Of a DNA stretch of 45,850 nucleotides, positions 1-7,830 are shown piece by piece; within the stretch, counting starts at the first letter, position 1, and each line of letters starts with the position of its first letter. The DNA is from Candidatus Segetimicrobium genomatis (lineage in GTDB: Bacteria; Sysuimicrobiota; Sysuimicrobiia; Sysuimicrobiales; Kaftiobacteriaceae): contig VBAP01000044.1 of assembly GCA_005882335.1 (NCBI GenBank), positions 546 to 46,395 of the forward strand, in the 5' to 3' direction. Made by a program: the position numbers and the translations under genes. The notes under the pieces are model-generated. The model made no database searches. It saw nothing but the letters and a program-made list of their open reading frames with translations, and had not been told where the DNA came from.

Positions 1-113
1 TCCGAGATCGACATGTCCAGCGTGGTACCTTCCCGGACTGCGGTATCTTCCGCGAACGGCTTGGGAATCCGCAGCGCGAGGCTATTGCCCCACTTTCGAA
101 CTCGCACCCTCAT
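1..113 (-). CDS. MazE/AbrB-like antitoxin, N-terminal part, cut by the window edge
   Basis: Reading leftward from the ATG at 113, the 37 visible codons begin MRVRVRKWGNSLALRIPKPF and continue through an acidic turn to a G-x-T-L-D-M-S-I strand. This is the SpoVT/AbrB swapped-hairpin fold of MazE-type antitoxins (K-W-G-N-S-x-A-x-R-I-P-K). Such proteins bind their own promoter as dimers and neutralise a co-transcribed toxin, usually MazF or a PIN ribonuclease, which would lie beyond the left edge. An AAGGAG ribosome site lies about 10 nt upstream of the start. Family assignment rests on the N-terminal motif only; the C-terminal toxin-binding tail is not visible. Confidence 0.72.
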   Translation of the reverse strand, partial: MRVRVRKWGNSLALRIPKPFAEDTAVREGTTLDMSIS

Positions 114-137
114 AGCGCGTCAACTCCTTGGAATCAC

Positions 138-156
138 GTATCTACAAAGAAGATAC
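138..156 (-). promoter_or_regulatory. Candidate operator of the antitoxin gene
   Basis: A perfect 6-bp inverted repeat (GTATCT, 7-nt gap, AGATAC) lies 25 nt upstream of the antitoxin start, in a locally AT-rich stretch. MazE/AbrB-family antitoxins usually bind such palindromes to autoregulate. The position fits; binding is inferred. Confidence 0.3.
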
Positions 157-275
157 AGTCTGCGAATGCCCGTGTCAAATCCATACGCCGGTCAGCACCC
201 CGGAGATCACGTCCCTCTTTGATCATTGGTGCCTGACATTGGTGACTAGATGTCTCTCGCAAAAAGAACTAACAG

Positions 276-378
276 CCCCCCTCACCTTGCATCCTCTCCC
301 TCGCAATCACTTGGGAACGACGATCGGTGAGTAACTCTGCCCCCTCACCCCAACCCTCTCCCTCAGCGGGGAGAGGGG
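276..378. repeat. CCCTCACCC/CCCTCTCCC repeat pair with hairpin
   Basis: Two copies of a CT-rich unit (276-302 and 340-364) are followed by a 9-bp hairpin, with left arm CCCTCTCCC at 354-362 and right arm GGGAGAGGG at 369-377. The same unit in the opposite orientation occurs downstream of DUF2905 at 6,482-6,545, so it is a dispersed family. Confidence 0.6.
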
Positions 379-466
379 AATCATGTTGGGCCCTGCCGGG
401 CCCTCAACTTATTCGGAGAGGAAAACAGGGATTGCGCCCTCGCGGGCGCCCCACCATATTCGGTGG

Positions 467-472
467 TACAAT
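467..472 (+). promoter_or_regulatory. -10 element (TACAAT) for the PBP gene
   Basis: TACAAT lies only 12 nt before the chosen PBP start, so the 5' leader would be just a few nucleotides. TACAAT or TATAAT/TATACT at the same relative place recurs before yebC, ruvC, tgt, the GT2 gene, tatA and radC. No good -35 is visible here. Confidence 0.45.
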
Positions 473-484
473 GGACGCGGTCTG

Positions 485-2917
485 ATGAACGACTGGCGAA
501 GTATGACAGGCAAACACGCCGAGCGGGCGAAGCAGGCCTCGCTGGAGGCTTACCGCAAAGCGCTGAAGTCGATCCGCACCCGGGCTCCAGGATGGCGGGC
601 GAAGCTGCCGTCTGACCGCGTGGGATGGATGCGCGTCGGACTGATCGCCCTCGCGGTGTTCCTCGCGCTGGTGGTCTCGGGGTCCGGTGTGGTGGCGGGT
701 ATGGCGCTGGCATTCAACCGCAGGCTGCCGGACGTCTCGAGCCTGTATTCGCCGCCCGACGAGGCCACGCGTATCTACGGCGCCAACAACGAGCTGATCG
801 CCAGTCTCTACCGGGAAAACCGGGCCTCCGTCCCACTGGACGGAATCCCAAGGGAATTGCGACAGGCCGTCATCGCGGTCGAGGACGACCGCTTCTATCA
901 GCATCACGGGGTCGATTTCCGCGGTACGCTGCGGGCCGTCCTCCATAACTTGCTGGCCGGCGAGGTGGTGGAAGGCGGCAGCACGATCACCCAGCAGCTG
1001 GCCCGCAACATGTTCCTGACCCAGCGGCGCCTGGTCAGCCGGAAGCTCGCCGAGATGATGCTGGCTCTGGAGATCGAGCGCCGGCTCACCAAAGATGAGA
1101 TCCTCGAACGTTATCTCAATCAGGTGTACTTTGGCAACGGCGCGTACGGCGTGGAGATGGCGGCGCGCGTGTACTTTGGCAAATCTGCCGGCGATCTGAA
1201 CCTGGCCGAAAGCTCAATGCTGGCCGGCATCATCCGTTCCCCGTCTGTCGCGACGCCGTTCCAGAACCTGGAACTGGCCAAGGAACGGCAGCGGACCGTG
1301 CTGCGGCGCATGGCCGACCTGGGCTACATTACTCCGAAGCAGGCGGACGGCGCGGCCGTGCAATCGATCAAACTGTCCCAGGAAGGAAACGCGGGGCTGA
1401 TCGGCATCCGCGCGCCGTATTTTGTGTCCTACATCCTGCCGTATCTTCTGGAGCGTTACGGTGAGGATCTCGTCTACAATGGCGGACTCCGGGTGTACAC
1501 CACGCTGGATCCGAAGATGCAGGCCGAAGCCGAGAAGGCCATCCGCGCCGGCATCGATCAGGCCCAGAAGGACAAGCTCGAGGTGACGCAGGGGGCCCTG
1601 GTGACGCTGGACCCCCGCTCCGGTTATATCAAAGCGATGATTGGCGGGTACGACTTCGCGGAAAGCCAGTTCAACCGTGCCTGGCAGGCGAGGCGGCAAC
1701 CCGGGTCCTCATTTAAGGTGTTCATTTACACGGCGGCCGTGGCGAAGGGCATGACGCCGACGAGGATTATCGTCGACGAACCAGTGACCTTCGAAATCTT
1801 CGGCACCGTCAAACCTGAGGACAGCATCTGGACACCCAAGAACTACGACGATACCTATCGCGGCCCCATGATGCTGCGGGAGGCGCTGGAGCAGTCCATC
1901 AACATCCCGGCGATCAAGACTATCAACGAGGTCGGGCCGCAAGCGGTCGTCGACTATGCCAAGCGCATGGGAATCACCAGCGCGCTGCAGCCGAACCTGT
2001 CACTGGCCTTGGGGACGAATGACGTCACGCTGATGGAGATGGCCTCCGCCTTTGGGACGCTGGCCACCCTGGGCGTGCACGCTGACCCCATCGCGATCTT
2101 GCGGGTTACCGATCGCGAGGGCAGAGTGCTGGAAGAGCGTACGTCGAGGCGCACGCTGGCGCTGGGCGCCGATATCGCGTATATGATGACCGACCTGCTG
2201 AAGGGAGTCATCCTGCGGGGCACGGGGACGGCGGCCAACATCGGCCGGCCAGCCGCGGGCAAGACCGGGACCACGGACGACTATCATAACGCCTGGTTTA
2301 TCGGATTCACACCGTACCTGACCACCGCCGTGTGGGTGGGGAACGACGACAACACGCCGATGAACCGTGTGGTCGGCGGCACCGTGCCCGCGCGAATCTG
2401 GGGAGCCTACATGAAAGTGGCGGTGCAGGACACGCCACCAGAGGACTGGCAGCGGCCGGACGGGGTGGTGAACGCCACCGTCTGCGGCACCTCCGGAATG
2501 CTGGCGACCAGCCGGTGTTCGAATCCTCGCACGGAGGTCTTCCTGCGCGGCACGGAGCCCACGGAGTTCGATGTGAGCACGCCCTCCACGCCGCCCCCGG
2601 ATGGCACCAGTACGGTTGTTGTGTCTATTCCGCTGAGCATCACTGCGCCGGCGCAGGGCCAGGTGGTCTCGTCACCATTCATGATCGAGGGCGCGACCGA
2701 TCCCAATGCCACGGTGAGCCTCTCGGTTATAGTGCAGGGAAGCTTCATGAAGATCAACGTGGCGGAGACCCGCGTGCCGGTGACCAACGACGGCCACTTC
2801 TCTTACCTGTTCCGCCCCGCGCTGCACGTGAGCGGCGTGCAGTACGTCATCACTGTGACGGCCACGAGCTCCGGCGGAGGCCGGGCCTCGACCACCCTCA
2901 TCGTCAAGGAACAGTAG
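485..2917 (+). CDS. Class A penicillin-binding protein (PBP1A-like glycosyltransferase/transpeptidase)
   Basis: A bifunctional peptidoglycan synthase that polymerises lipid II and cross-links the stems at the outer face of the membrane. From the start at 485 (810 aa) it has a basic cytoplasmic tail, one membrane anchor at about 49-73, a GT51 domain with the catalytic E-D-D-R-F-Y-x-H-H-G and G-G-S-T-I-T-Q-Q-L motifs, and a transpeptidase domain with S408-S-F-K411, S471-I-N473 and K593-T-G595. A C-terminal extension from about residue 718 looks like an Ig-like or Gmad2-type beta domain, probably for cell-wall or partner binding. The ATG at 485 was chosen over 383 because the -10 element lies between them. 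It stands alone ahead of yebC. Confidence 0.93.
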   Translation: MNDWRSMTGKHAERAKQASLEAYRKALKSIRTRAPGWRAKLPSDRVGWMRVGLIALAVFLALVVSGSGVVAGMALAFNRRLPDVSSLYSPPDEATRIYGANNELIASLYRENRASVPLDGIPRELRQAVIAVEDDRFYQHHGVDFRGTLRAVLHNLLAGEVVEGGSTITQQLARNMFLTQRRLVSRKLAEMMLALEIERRLTKDEILERYLNQVYFGNGAYGVEMAARVYFGKSAGDLNLAESSMLAGIIRSPSVATPFQNLELAKERQRTVLRRMADLGYITPKQADGAAVQSIKLSQEGNAGLIGIRAPYFVSYILPYLLERYGEDLVYNGGLRVYTTLDPKMQAEAEKAIRAGIDQAQKDKLEVTQGALVTLDPRSGYIKAMIGGYDFAESQFNRAWQARRQPGSSFKVFIYTAAVAKGMTPTRIIVDEPVTFEIFGTVKPEDSIWTPKNYDDTYRGPMMLREALEQSINIPAIKTINEVGPQAVVDYAKRMGITSALQPNLSLALGTNDVTLMEMASAFGTLATLGVHADPIAILRVTDREGRVLEERTSRRTLALGADIAYMMTDLLKGVILRGTGTAANIGRPAAGKTGTTDDYHNAWFIGFTPYLTTAVWVGNDDNTPMNRVVGGTVPARIWGAYMKVAVQDTPPEDWQRPDGVVNATVCGTSGMLATSRCSNPRTEVFLRGTEPTEFDVSTPSTPPPDGTSTVVVSIPLSITAPAQGQVVSSPFMIEGATDPNATVSLSVIVQGSFMKINVAETRVPVTNDGHFSYLFRPALHVSGVQYVITVTATSSGGGRASTTLIVKEQ

Positions 2918-2963
2918 CGGCACGATCGATCGGCGCGCGCTGGCTAGAGAGCCCGCCCCGTAG

Positions 2964-2969
2964 TACAAT
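2964..2969 (+). promoter_or_regulatory. -10 element (TACAAT) for yebC
   Basis: TACAAT lies 37 nt before the yebC start in the gap after the PBP gene. A GAGGTGG ribosome site follows at about 2,992-2,998. Confidence 0.4.
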
Positions 2970-3006
2970 TCAAGAGGAATTCTCCCGGTGTGAGGTGGTG
3001 TGGGGC

Positions 3007-3753
3007 ATGTCCGGCCATTCCAAGTGGCACAACATCCGGCTGAAAAAGGAAAAAGTAGACCAGGTGCGGGGCAAGCTGTTTAGTAAGCTTGCGCGTGAGA
3101 TAGCCGTCGCGGCCAAGGAGGGTGGGGGCGATCCCGACGGCAACCCTCGTTTGCGAACGGCTATCGACCACGCCCGCGAGGCTGGGATGCCCAACGATAA
3201 CATCCAGCGCGCGATTCAGCGAGGCGCCGGTGGGGCTGAGGGTGCCACCTTTGAAACCATTACCTATGAGGGGTACGCGCCCGGTGGGGTCGCGGTGCTA
3301 GTTGAGGTCCTCACCGACAACAGAAACCGTGCCGCCAGCGATGTGCGGAATCTGTTTACCAGGTATGGAGGGGCGCTGAGCGAAGCTGGGTCAGTGTCCT
3401 GGATGTTCGACCGCCAAGGGTTGATCACTGTCGACCGGTCCAAGGCCAAGGAAGACGATGTCCTGTCGACGGCGCTCGAGGCCGGAGCCGAGGACGTCCG
3501 CACATCAGGCGACGTGTATGAGATCGTGACCCCACCCGACCGGTTCTTCAAGGTCAAGCAGGCCGTTGAGCGGGCCCGCCTGCCCATCGTCTCGGCAGAC
3601 ATCATGATGGTGCCGAAGACCACCGTGCGCGTGGAAGGGAAAGAGGCCCAGCAGGTGTTGCGCCTGATGGACGCGCTGGAAGATCACGACGACGTTCAGC
3701 ATGCCTACGCGAACTTCGACATCCCCGACGAGATTCTGCAGCAAGTGGGATAA
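3007..3753 (+). CDS. yebC: YebC/PmpR family protein (TACO1 homologue)
   Basis: A 248-residue protein beginning with the family signature M-S-G-H-S-K-W-H-N-I, followed by the N-terminal helical domain and the conserved R-A-I-Q-R-G...Y-E-G-Y-A-P-G-G-V-A region. Members are cytoplasmic. They have been described as DNA-binding regulators and, more recently, as translation factors that relieve ribosome stalling at proline-rich stretches. yebC next to ruvC is a classic bacterial arrangement. The ATG at 3,007 is preceded by a purine-rich site and matches the family N-terminus exactly. Confidence 0.95.
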   Translation: MSGHSKWHNIRLKKEKVDQVRGKLFSKLAREIAVAAKEGGGDPDGNPRLRTAIDHAREAGMPNDNIQRAIQRGAGGAEGATFETITYEGYAPGGVAVLVEVLTDNRNRAASDVRNLFTRYGGALSEAGSVSWMFDRQGLITVDRSKAKEDDVLSTALEAGAEDVRTSGDVYEIVTPPDRFFKVKQAVERARLPIVSADIMMVPKTTVRVEGKEAQQVLRLMDALEDHDDVQHAYANFDIPDEILQQVG

Positions 3754-3757
3754 CTGA

Positions 3758-3836
3758 CGCCGTCGAGCGGTCGCGCAGTCAGGCAGTCGACGCAGCAACT
3801 AGTTCCGCGACTGCCCGACTGCCGGACTGCCCGACC
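3758..3836. repeat. Hairpin of CAGTCGC-type quasi-tandem units
   Basis: The left arm (about 3,761-3,789) repeats a G-C-A-G-T-C unit. The right arm (about 3,807-3,835) repeats its complement G-A-C-T-G-C-C-C. The arms pair imperfectly around an 18-nt loop. The same family occurs at 39,535-39,620 and as a coding insertion inside queA. It could end yebC transcription. Confidence 0.7.
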
Positions 3837-3905
3837 CGTTGCCAGGAGCAATCTCCTCAGAAGGCGAACTCCCATTGCGGTCAATACGACGGCCGTTCGC
3901 CGTGC

Positions 3906-3911
3906 TATAAT
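3906..3911 (+). promoter_or_regulatory. -10 element (TATAAT) for the ruv operon
   Basis: A consensus TATAAT lies 18 nt before the ruvC ATG, placing the start of transcription about 10-12 nt before the gene. Confidence 0.55.
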
Positions 3912-3929
3912 CCGAACACAGGTTCGATC

Positions 3930-4436
3930 ATGCTGATCCTCGGCGTCGATCCAGGGCTGCGGGCCACCGGTTATGCGTTCCTGCAGGGTCTGCCCGGAGG
4001 GGTACAGCTCGTTGACCATGGGCTCGTCCGCACCGATGACGATGCCCCACTGTCTGATCGTCTCCAGCGAATTCACACTACTCTTCGCGTACTCCTGGAA
4101 CAGCATCGTCCCTCACAAGTCGCCGTGGAAGATCTCTATGCGACCCAGCGGTATCCTCGGACGGCGATCCTGATGGGCCACGTCCGGGGAGTGGTCTGTC
4201 TGGCTGCCGCTGAACTGGCGATCGAGGTCACGGCACTTCCTCCGGCTGCGGTCAAGCAGGCGATCGCAGGGTTCGGTGCGGCGAGCAAAAGGCAGATACA
4301 GGTGGCCGTGCAGCGGTTGCTCCGCCGGAGGGAGCCGCTCGACGCGCACGTGTCCGATGCCGTCGCCATCTGCCTGACCGCCCTGTCCCGCGCCGGTGTA
4401 CCGCTGCGGCTGCAGGCTCAGGAGGTTGCGCCATGA
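3930..4436 (+). CDS. ruvC: Holliday junction resolvase RuvC
   Basis: The endonuclease that cuts Holliday junctions after branch migration by RuvAB. It is 168 residues, normal length, with an RNase H-like fold. Acidic residues D7 (in L-G-V-D-P-G), E67 (V-E-D-L-Y), H140 and D143 form the metal site; the His/Asp pair matches the Thermus-type active site rather than the Asp/Asp of E. coli. Its stop overlaps the ruvA start (ATGA), so the two are translationally coupled. Confidence 0.97.
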   Translation: MLILGVDPGLRATGYAFLQGLPGGVQLVDHGLVRTDDDAPLSDRLQRIHTTLRVLLEQHRPSQVAVEDLYATQRYPRTAILMGHVRGVVCLAAAELAIEVTALPPAAVKQAIAGFGAASKRQIQVAVQRLLRRREPLDAHVSDAVAICLTALSRAGVPLRLQAQEVAP

Positions 4437-5137
4437 TCGCGTATCTGCGAGGTCCGATCCTCCGGCGCGCCGACGAAGTGATTGTGGTAGAAGCGGGTGG
4501 CATCGGCTACGAGGTCCATCTTCCGGCGGTCGTGGCGCGGGCGTTGCCGCGCTCGTCTGATGGGGAACCCCAGACCGTCGAGCTGTACATTTCGTATCAC
4601 GCCACGCAGAATCAGCCCAAGCCCCTGTTGATCGGCTTCCTGCATGAGGTCGAGCAGGAATTCTTCGAGCGGTTCATCACCGTGGACGGGATGGGGCCGA
4701 CCAAGGCGATGAAAGCGATCGTGCATCCCATCCATGTCATTGCCGACGCCATCGAGCGCAAAGACGCGCAGTTTCTGCGCCGCCTGCCGGGCATCGGCGA
4801 GCGCACGGCAGAGAAAGTTATCGCGACCCTGCACGGGAAAATGGGTAAGTACGCGTTGCTTCGCGGGACCGAGGCGCGGGTCGAGCCACTCACGGAGGAT
4901 TTCAAGGCGGAAGTGCTGGAGGTCCTCACCCAGCAACTCGGTCACCGCCCCGCCGAGGCCCGCCGCATGGTCGAAGAGGCCCTGCGCCGCCAGCCCGGAA
5001 TCTCGTCGGCGGAGGAGCTGTTCGAGGAAGTGTACCGCGTGGAACAAGATGCGGGAGCGCGGGAACGGGGGATCGCGGGAACCCCCACGCTGGCTTCGCC
5101 AGCTCGGGGCGGAGCGCGGGATAACGGGGTCCCATGA
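4433..5137 (+). CDS. ruvA: Holliday junction branch migration protein RuvA
   Basis: Forms the tetramer that holds the four-way junction and loads RuvB. The 234 residues comprise an N-terminal OB fold, two helix-hairpin-helix motifs (D-G-M-G-P-T-K at 85-91 and L-P-G-I-G-E-R-T-A at 118-126), and the C-terminal RuvB-contacting domain. The last ~29 residues (206-234, rich in Gly, Ala and Arg) are not family sequence: they are encoded by a GGGAACGCG-type repeat that has run into the 3' end. The stop overlaps the ruvB start by ATGA. Confidence 0.96.
   Translation: MIAYLRGPILRRADEVIVVEAGGIGYEVHLPAVVARALPRSSDGEPQTVELYISYHATQNQPKPLLIGFLHEVEQEFFERFITVDGMGPTKAMKAIVHPIHVIADAIERKDAQFLRRLPGIGERTAEKVIATLHGKMGKYALLRGTEARVEPLTEDFKAEVLEVLTQQLGHRPAEARRMVEEALRRQPGISSAEELFEEVYRVEQDAGARERGIAGTPTLASPARGGARDNGVP
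5051..5137. repeat. GGGAACGCGG-family repeat inside the 3' end of ruvA
   Basis: GGGAGCGCGG, GGGAACGGGG and GATCGCGGGAAC units are followed by a short hairpin. The arrangement is related to the long intergenic copy at 35,818-35,946. It supplies the ruvA tail and ends at the ruvB start codon. Confidence 0.6.
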
Positions 5138-6234
5138 CCAAGGCGGACGGCATGCCAACCCACAAGCAACCGGTCGCCGATCCGGCGGCAGACGAACAGT
5201 TTATCCGCAGCCTACGCCCGAAGACGTTGGACGAATGCATCGGCCAGGCCAGGGTCGTGGAAGGCCTGCGGATCAGCATCCAGGCCGCCAAAGAGCGCGG
5301 CGAGTCGCTCGACCACGTCCTGCTGCACGGGCCGCCCGGGCTGGGCAAGACGACGCTGGCGAACGTGATCGCTCACGAGATGGGCGCGAATATCGTCACA
5401 ACCTCCGGGCCGGCGCTGGAGCGCGGCGGCGACCTGATGGGCGTCCTGACCAACCTGCAGTCCGGTGACGTGCTGTTCATCGATGAGATCCATCGGCTGT
5501 CGCGGGCTGTTGAGGAGTTCTTGTATCCGGCGATGGAGGACTTCTGCGTCAACTTCGTGATCGAAAAGGGTGCGCACGCCCGCACCCTGCGATACCAGCT
5601 CCGGCCGTTTACCATGGTCGGCGCGACGACGCGGGCGGGGTTGCTGTCGTCCCCGCTGCGCGAACGTTTTGGGATCTTCCACCATCTGGACTTCTTCTCG
5701 GTAGGCGATCTGGTCATGGTGGTGCGGCGATCGGCCTCGATCCTGGGCATCTCCATCACGGAGGATGGCGCGGCGACGATCGCGCGCCGGTCGCGCGGCA
5801 CCCCGCGCATCGCCAACCGGCTGCTGCGGCGCGTGCGCGACTACGCTCAGGTGCGGGCGGATGGGATGATCGCCGAGGGAGTGGCGGCCGAGGCCCTCGC
5901 GTTTGAGGGCGTGGACGGTCATGGGCTCGATGCCCTGGACCGGGATCTCCTCCGGACGATCGCGACGGTCTACGGGGGCGGCCCGGTCGGCATCGAGGCC
6001 CTGGGCGCGACGCTGAATGAAGAGGCGCAGACGCTGGAGGAAGTGGTGGAGCCGTATCTGCTGAAAATCGGGTTCCTCACGCGAACGCCCGCGGGCCGGC
6101 GTGTCACCTCCGCAGCCCTCGATCATCTGGAGCTTGCCGCGTCGGAGCACCACCGTGCGCAAAATCAGGGGGAGCTATTCGAGGAGAGGGACGGAAACGC
6201 GGAAACGGGGAAACGCGGAAACGCGATGACATGA
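5134..6234 (+). CDS. ruvB: Holliday junction branch migration ATPase RuvB
   Basis: The AAA+ motor that pumps DNA through the RuvA-bound junction. In 366 residues the Walker A is G-P-P-G-L-G-K-T at 66-73, Walker B D-E-I-H at 117-120, sensor 1 G-A-T-T-R-A-G near 163-169, and the P-L-R-E-R-F-G arginine-finger region follows. A winged-helix DNA-binding domain closes the protein. The final ~18 residues are encoded by GGAAACGCGG units and look repeat-derived, as in RuvA. It is the third gene of a tightly overlapping ruvCAB operon. Confidence 0.97.
   Translation: MTKADGMPTHKQPVADPAADEQFIRSLRPKTLDECIGQARVVEGLRISIQAAKERGESLDHVLLHGPPGLGKTTLANVIAHEMGANIVTTSGPALERGGDLMGVLTNLQSGDVLFIDEIHRLSRAVEEFLYPAMEDFCVNFVIEKGAHARTLRYQLRPFTMVGATTRAGLLSSPLRERFGIFHHLDFFSVGDLVMVVRRSASILGISITEDGAATIARRSRGTPRIANRLLRRVRDYAQVRADGMIAEGVAAEALAFEGVDGHGLDALDRDLLRTIATVYGGGPVGIEALGATLNEEAQTLEEVVEPYLLKIGFLTRTPAGRRVTSAALDHLELAASEHHRAQNQGELFEERDGNAETGKRGNAMT
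6186..6234. repeat. GGAAACGCGG units in the ruvB 3' end
   Basis: Four near-identical ~9-nt units (GGAAACGCG and variants) run through the last codons of ruvB. This is a single arm with no facing complementary arm, so it may be a half element of the GGGAACGCGG family. Confidence 0.55.
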
Positions 6235-6264
6235 TGTGGGATAAATCACCAGTCACTGGTCACC

Positions 6265-6480
6265 ATGAATGAGTTCGCGCCGGTCGGCCGTATGCTCATG
6301 GTGTTCGGGGTGGCGTTGCTGGTGATCGGCGCGTTGATGACGGTGATCGGCAAGGTCCCCCGGCTGCCGGGTGACATCCTCATCCGGCGGGATACGGTGG
6401 TCGTGTATATCCCCCTGGCCACCAGCCTCGTCCTGAGCGTCGTCCTTACCCTCGTCTTTAGCCTGCTGGCACGCCGATAG
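6265..6480 (+). CDS. DUF2905 family small membrane protein
   Basis: A 71-residue protein with two membrane segments (about 8-30 and 46-68) separated by the family signature K-V-P-R-L-P-G-D-I-x-I-R-R-D...V-Y-I-P-L-A-T-S. Its function is unknown in the family. It is often found directly after ruvB in Firmicutes-like and other Terrabacteria genomes, as here (30-nt gap), so it probably belongs to the ruv operon. The ATG follows a short CCAGTCACTGG palindrome. Confidence 0.85.
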   Translation: MNEFAPVGRMLMVFGVALLVIGALMTVIGKVPRLPGDILIRRDTVVVYIPLATSLVLSVVLTLVFSLLARR

Positions 6481-6481
6481 G

Positions 6482-6545
6482 GTGAGGGCGCCCATCCGCA
6501 TTCCCCTCTCCCTGGAGGGAGAGGGACCAAGGGTGAGGGGGTCAG
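6482..6545. repeat. CT/GA-rich repeat with strong hairpin, terminator candidate
   Basis: CCCTCTCCCT (6,504-6,513) faces AGGGAGAGGG (6,516-6,525) with almost no loop, followed by the GGGTGAGGGGG unit. It is the reverse orientation of the element at 276-378. It lies between DUF2905 and the SpoIID-like gene. Confidence 0.55.
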
Positions 6546-6580
6546 AGTCCTGTGGCTTGTCTGAGGCGCTTGGTATACAC

Positions 6581-7723
6581 ATGAGACTCTGCGCGGCGGT
6601 GTGCGCCGCTGTCTTACTGCTCGTCCTGTGGCCGGTAGCCCCTGTGCCGGTCAGAGCGTCGACGAGCATCCGTGTCGGGGTAGTGCGTGAAGTGGATCGA
6701 GTCAGCATCGTGTTCGACCGGCCGGTTGGACTGATCGCGGGCCCGCTGGTGAGCCTGCGGCTGGAGCCTGGAGCCTATGACTTCGTGGCCAGAGCCGCCG
6801 GTATCGAGGTTGCCGGTGCGGGCACCCGGTTCGAGAACAGTATCCGGCTGTCGCCGACCGAAGGCGGCCGCCTGTACATCGGCATCCGTCCCTACCGTGG
6901 ACTGCTGGAACTTCGCCGCACGGGGTCGGGCCGCCTCACGGTCATCAACGAGGTGGATCTGGAAGAATACCTGTACGGTGTGCTCAAGATGGAGGTCGAC
7001 CCCGAGTGGCCGGCGGATGCGCTGAAGGCTCAGGCTGTCGCGGCGCGCACCCTCGCGCTGCAGAGCATGGGCCGGTTTGCGTCCGAAGGTTATGATGTGC
7101 GGGCCACTACTGATACTCAGGTGTACGGCGGCATCTCGGCCGAGGATCCCCGGACCACAGCAGCCGTGGAAGACACTCGCGGTGAGATCATGACGTATGA
7201 AGGTCGGCCGATTTTCGCAGCGTACCATTCAGACTCCGGTGGGTATACGGAAAGCAGCGAACTCGTGTGGGGCGGCCGGTACCCCTATTTGCAGGCCGTG
7301 CCTGATCCGTACAGCACCGGCGCGCCCAACCACGAGTGGATGGTGCGCATGGATCTGCCGGCGTTCGAGGAACGCCTGCGCAGGGCCGGGCGGTCTGCGA
7401 ACGGCATCACGGGAATCGAGGTGGTCGAGACCACTCCATCTGGCCGGGTCGGTCTCGTGCGGATCACCGGGACCCATGGGGTGGTGACGGTCAAGGGGAC
7501 CGACCTGCGTGCGATCATGGGCGCTACCCTCTTGCGCAGCACGCTGTTCATTGTGCGGATCACGCCGGACGAACAACCCCTCGTGGAGTTCCTCGGCCGC
7601 GGGTCTGGTCACGGCGTCGGCCTCAGCCAGTGGGGCGCGCGTGGGATGGCGGCGTCGGGACGAACCTATACGGAAATCCTCAAGTACTATTACACTGGTA
7701 TCGAAATTTCGCGTTCACAATAA
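6581..7723 (+). CDS. SpoIID/LytB-domain exported protein
   Basis: Probable exported peptidoglycan-acting protein. SpoIID of Bacillus is a lytic transglycosylase acting on peptidoglycan stripped of stem peptides; LytB is an amidase enhancer. The chosen start gives 380 aa with a signal peptide (about 1-26), the core motif L-E-E-Y-L-Y-G-V...E138 (E138 aligns with the catalytic glutamate of SpoIID), the K-A-Q-A-V-A-A-R-T helix near 149-157, and the closing G-H-G-V-G-L-S-Q-W-G-A motif. SpoIID-domain proteins also occur in non-sporulating bacteria, so sporulation is not implied. The upstream extension to 6,482 is repeat-derived and was excluded. Confidence 0.88.
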   Translation: MRLCAAVCAAVLLLVLWPVAPVPVRASTSIRVGVVREVDRVSIVFDRPVGLIAGPLVSLRLEPGAYDFVARAAGIEVAGAGTRFENSIRLSPTEGGRLYIGIRPYRGLLELRRTGSGRLTVINEVDLEEYLYGVLKMEVDPEWPADALKAQAVAARTLALQSMGRFASEGYDVRATTDTQVYGGISAEDPRTTAAVEDTRGEIMTYEGRPIFAAYHSDSGGYTESSELVWGGRYPYLQAVPDPYSTGAPNHEWMVRMDLPAFEERLRRAGRSANGITGIEVVETTPSGRVGLVRITGTHGVVTVKGTDLRAIMGATLLRSTLFIVRITPDEQPLVEFLGRGSGHGVGLSQWGARGMAASGRTYTEILKYYYTGIEISRSQ

Positions 7724-7828
7724 TCTTCCCTGTCTTCCCGGTCTTCCCAGTCTACCCATTCTACTTGCCTCCAGTTGTTGCATTGGACTGGGAAGACTGT
7801 GGAGACTGTGAAGACTGGGGAGACTTTG
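7719..7828. repeat. Hairpin of TCTTCCC / GACTGGG quasi-heptamer arrays
   Basis: The left arm (about 7,723-7,751) repeats TCTTCCC/GTCTTCCC. The right arm (about 7,785-7,824) repeats GACTGGGAA/GACTGTGGA, its complement. The right arm contains the GGGGAG that serves as the queA ribosome site, so pairing of the arms would hide it. Confidence 0.7.
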
Positions 7829-7830
7829 CA

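Larger units (their letters stand above)
114..484. other. Intergenic stretch with no supportable gene apart from the listed sites
   Basis: Short open frames exist here but have no recognisable protein motif, ribosome site or family signature. The stretch holds the antitoxin operator, a CT-rich repeat pair and the PBP promoter. Confidence 0.5.

Noticed and set aside
13..334. Two rightward short frames at the left edge
   Set aside because: One is antisense to the recognisable antitoxin and both lack ribosome sites and family motifs.
404..946. Long leftward open frame opposite the PBP gene
   Set aside because: Shadow of a GC-rich coding region. The opposite frame carries all PBP motifs and this one has no family signature or ribosome site.
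3758..3836. CRISPR array
   Set aside because: The units are 7-9 nt, degenerate and without spacers, and face complementary arrays; no cas genes are present. The same holds for all the repeat loci.
6581..7723. Evidence of sporulation from the SpoIID-domain gene
   Set aside because: The SpoIID/LytB domain is widespread in non-sporulating bacteria and no other sporulation gene is present.
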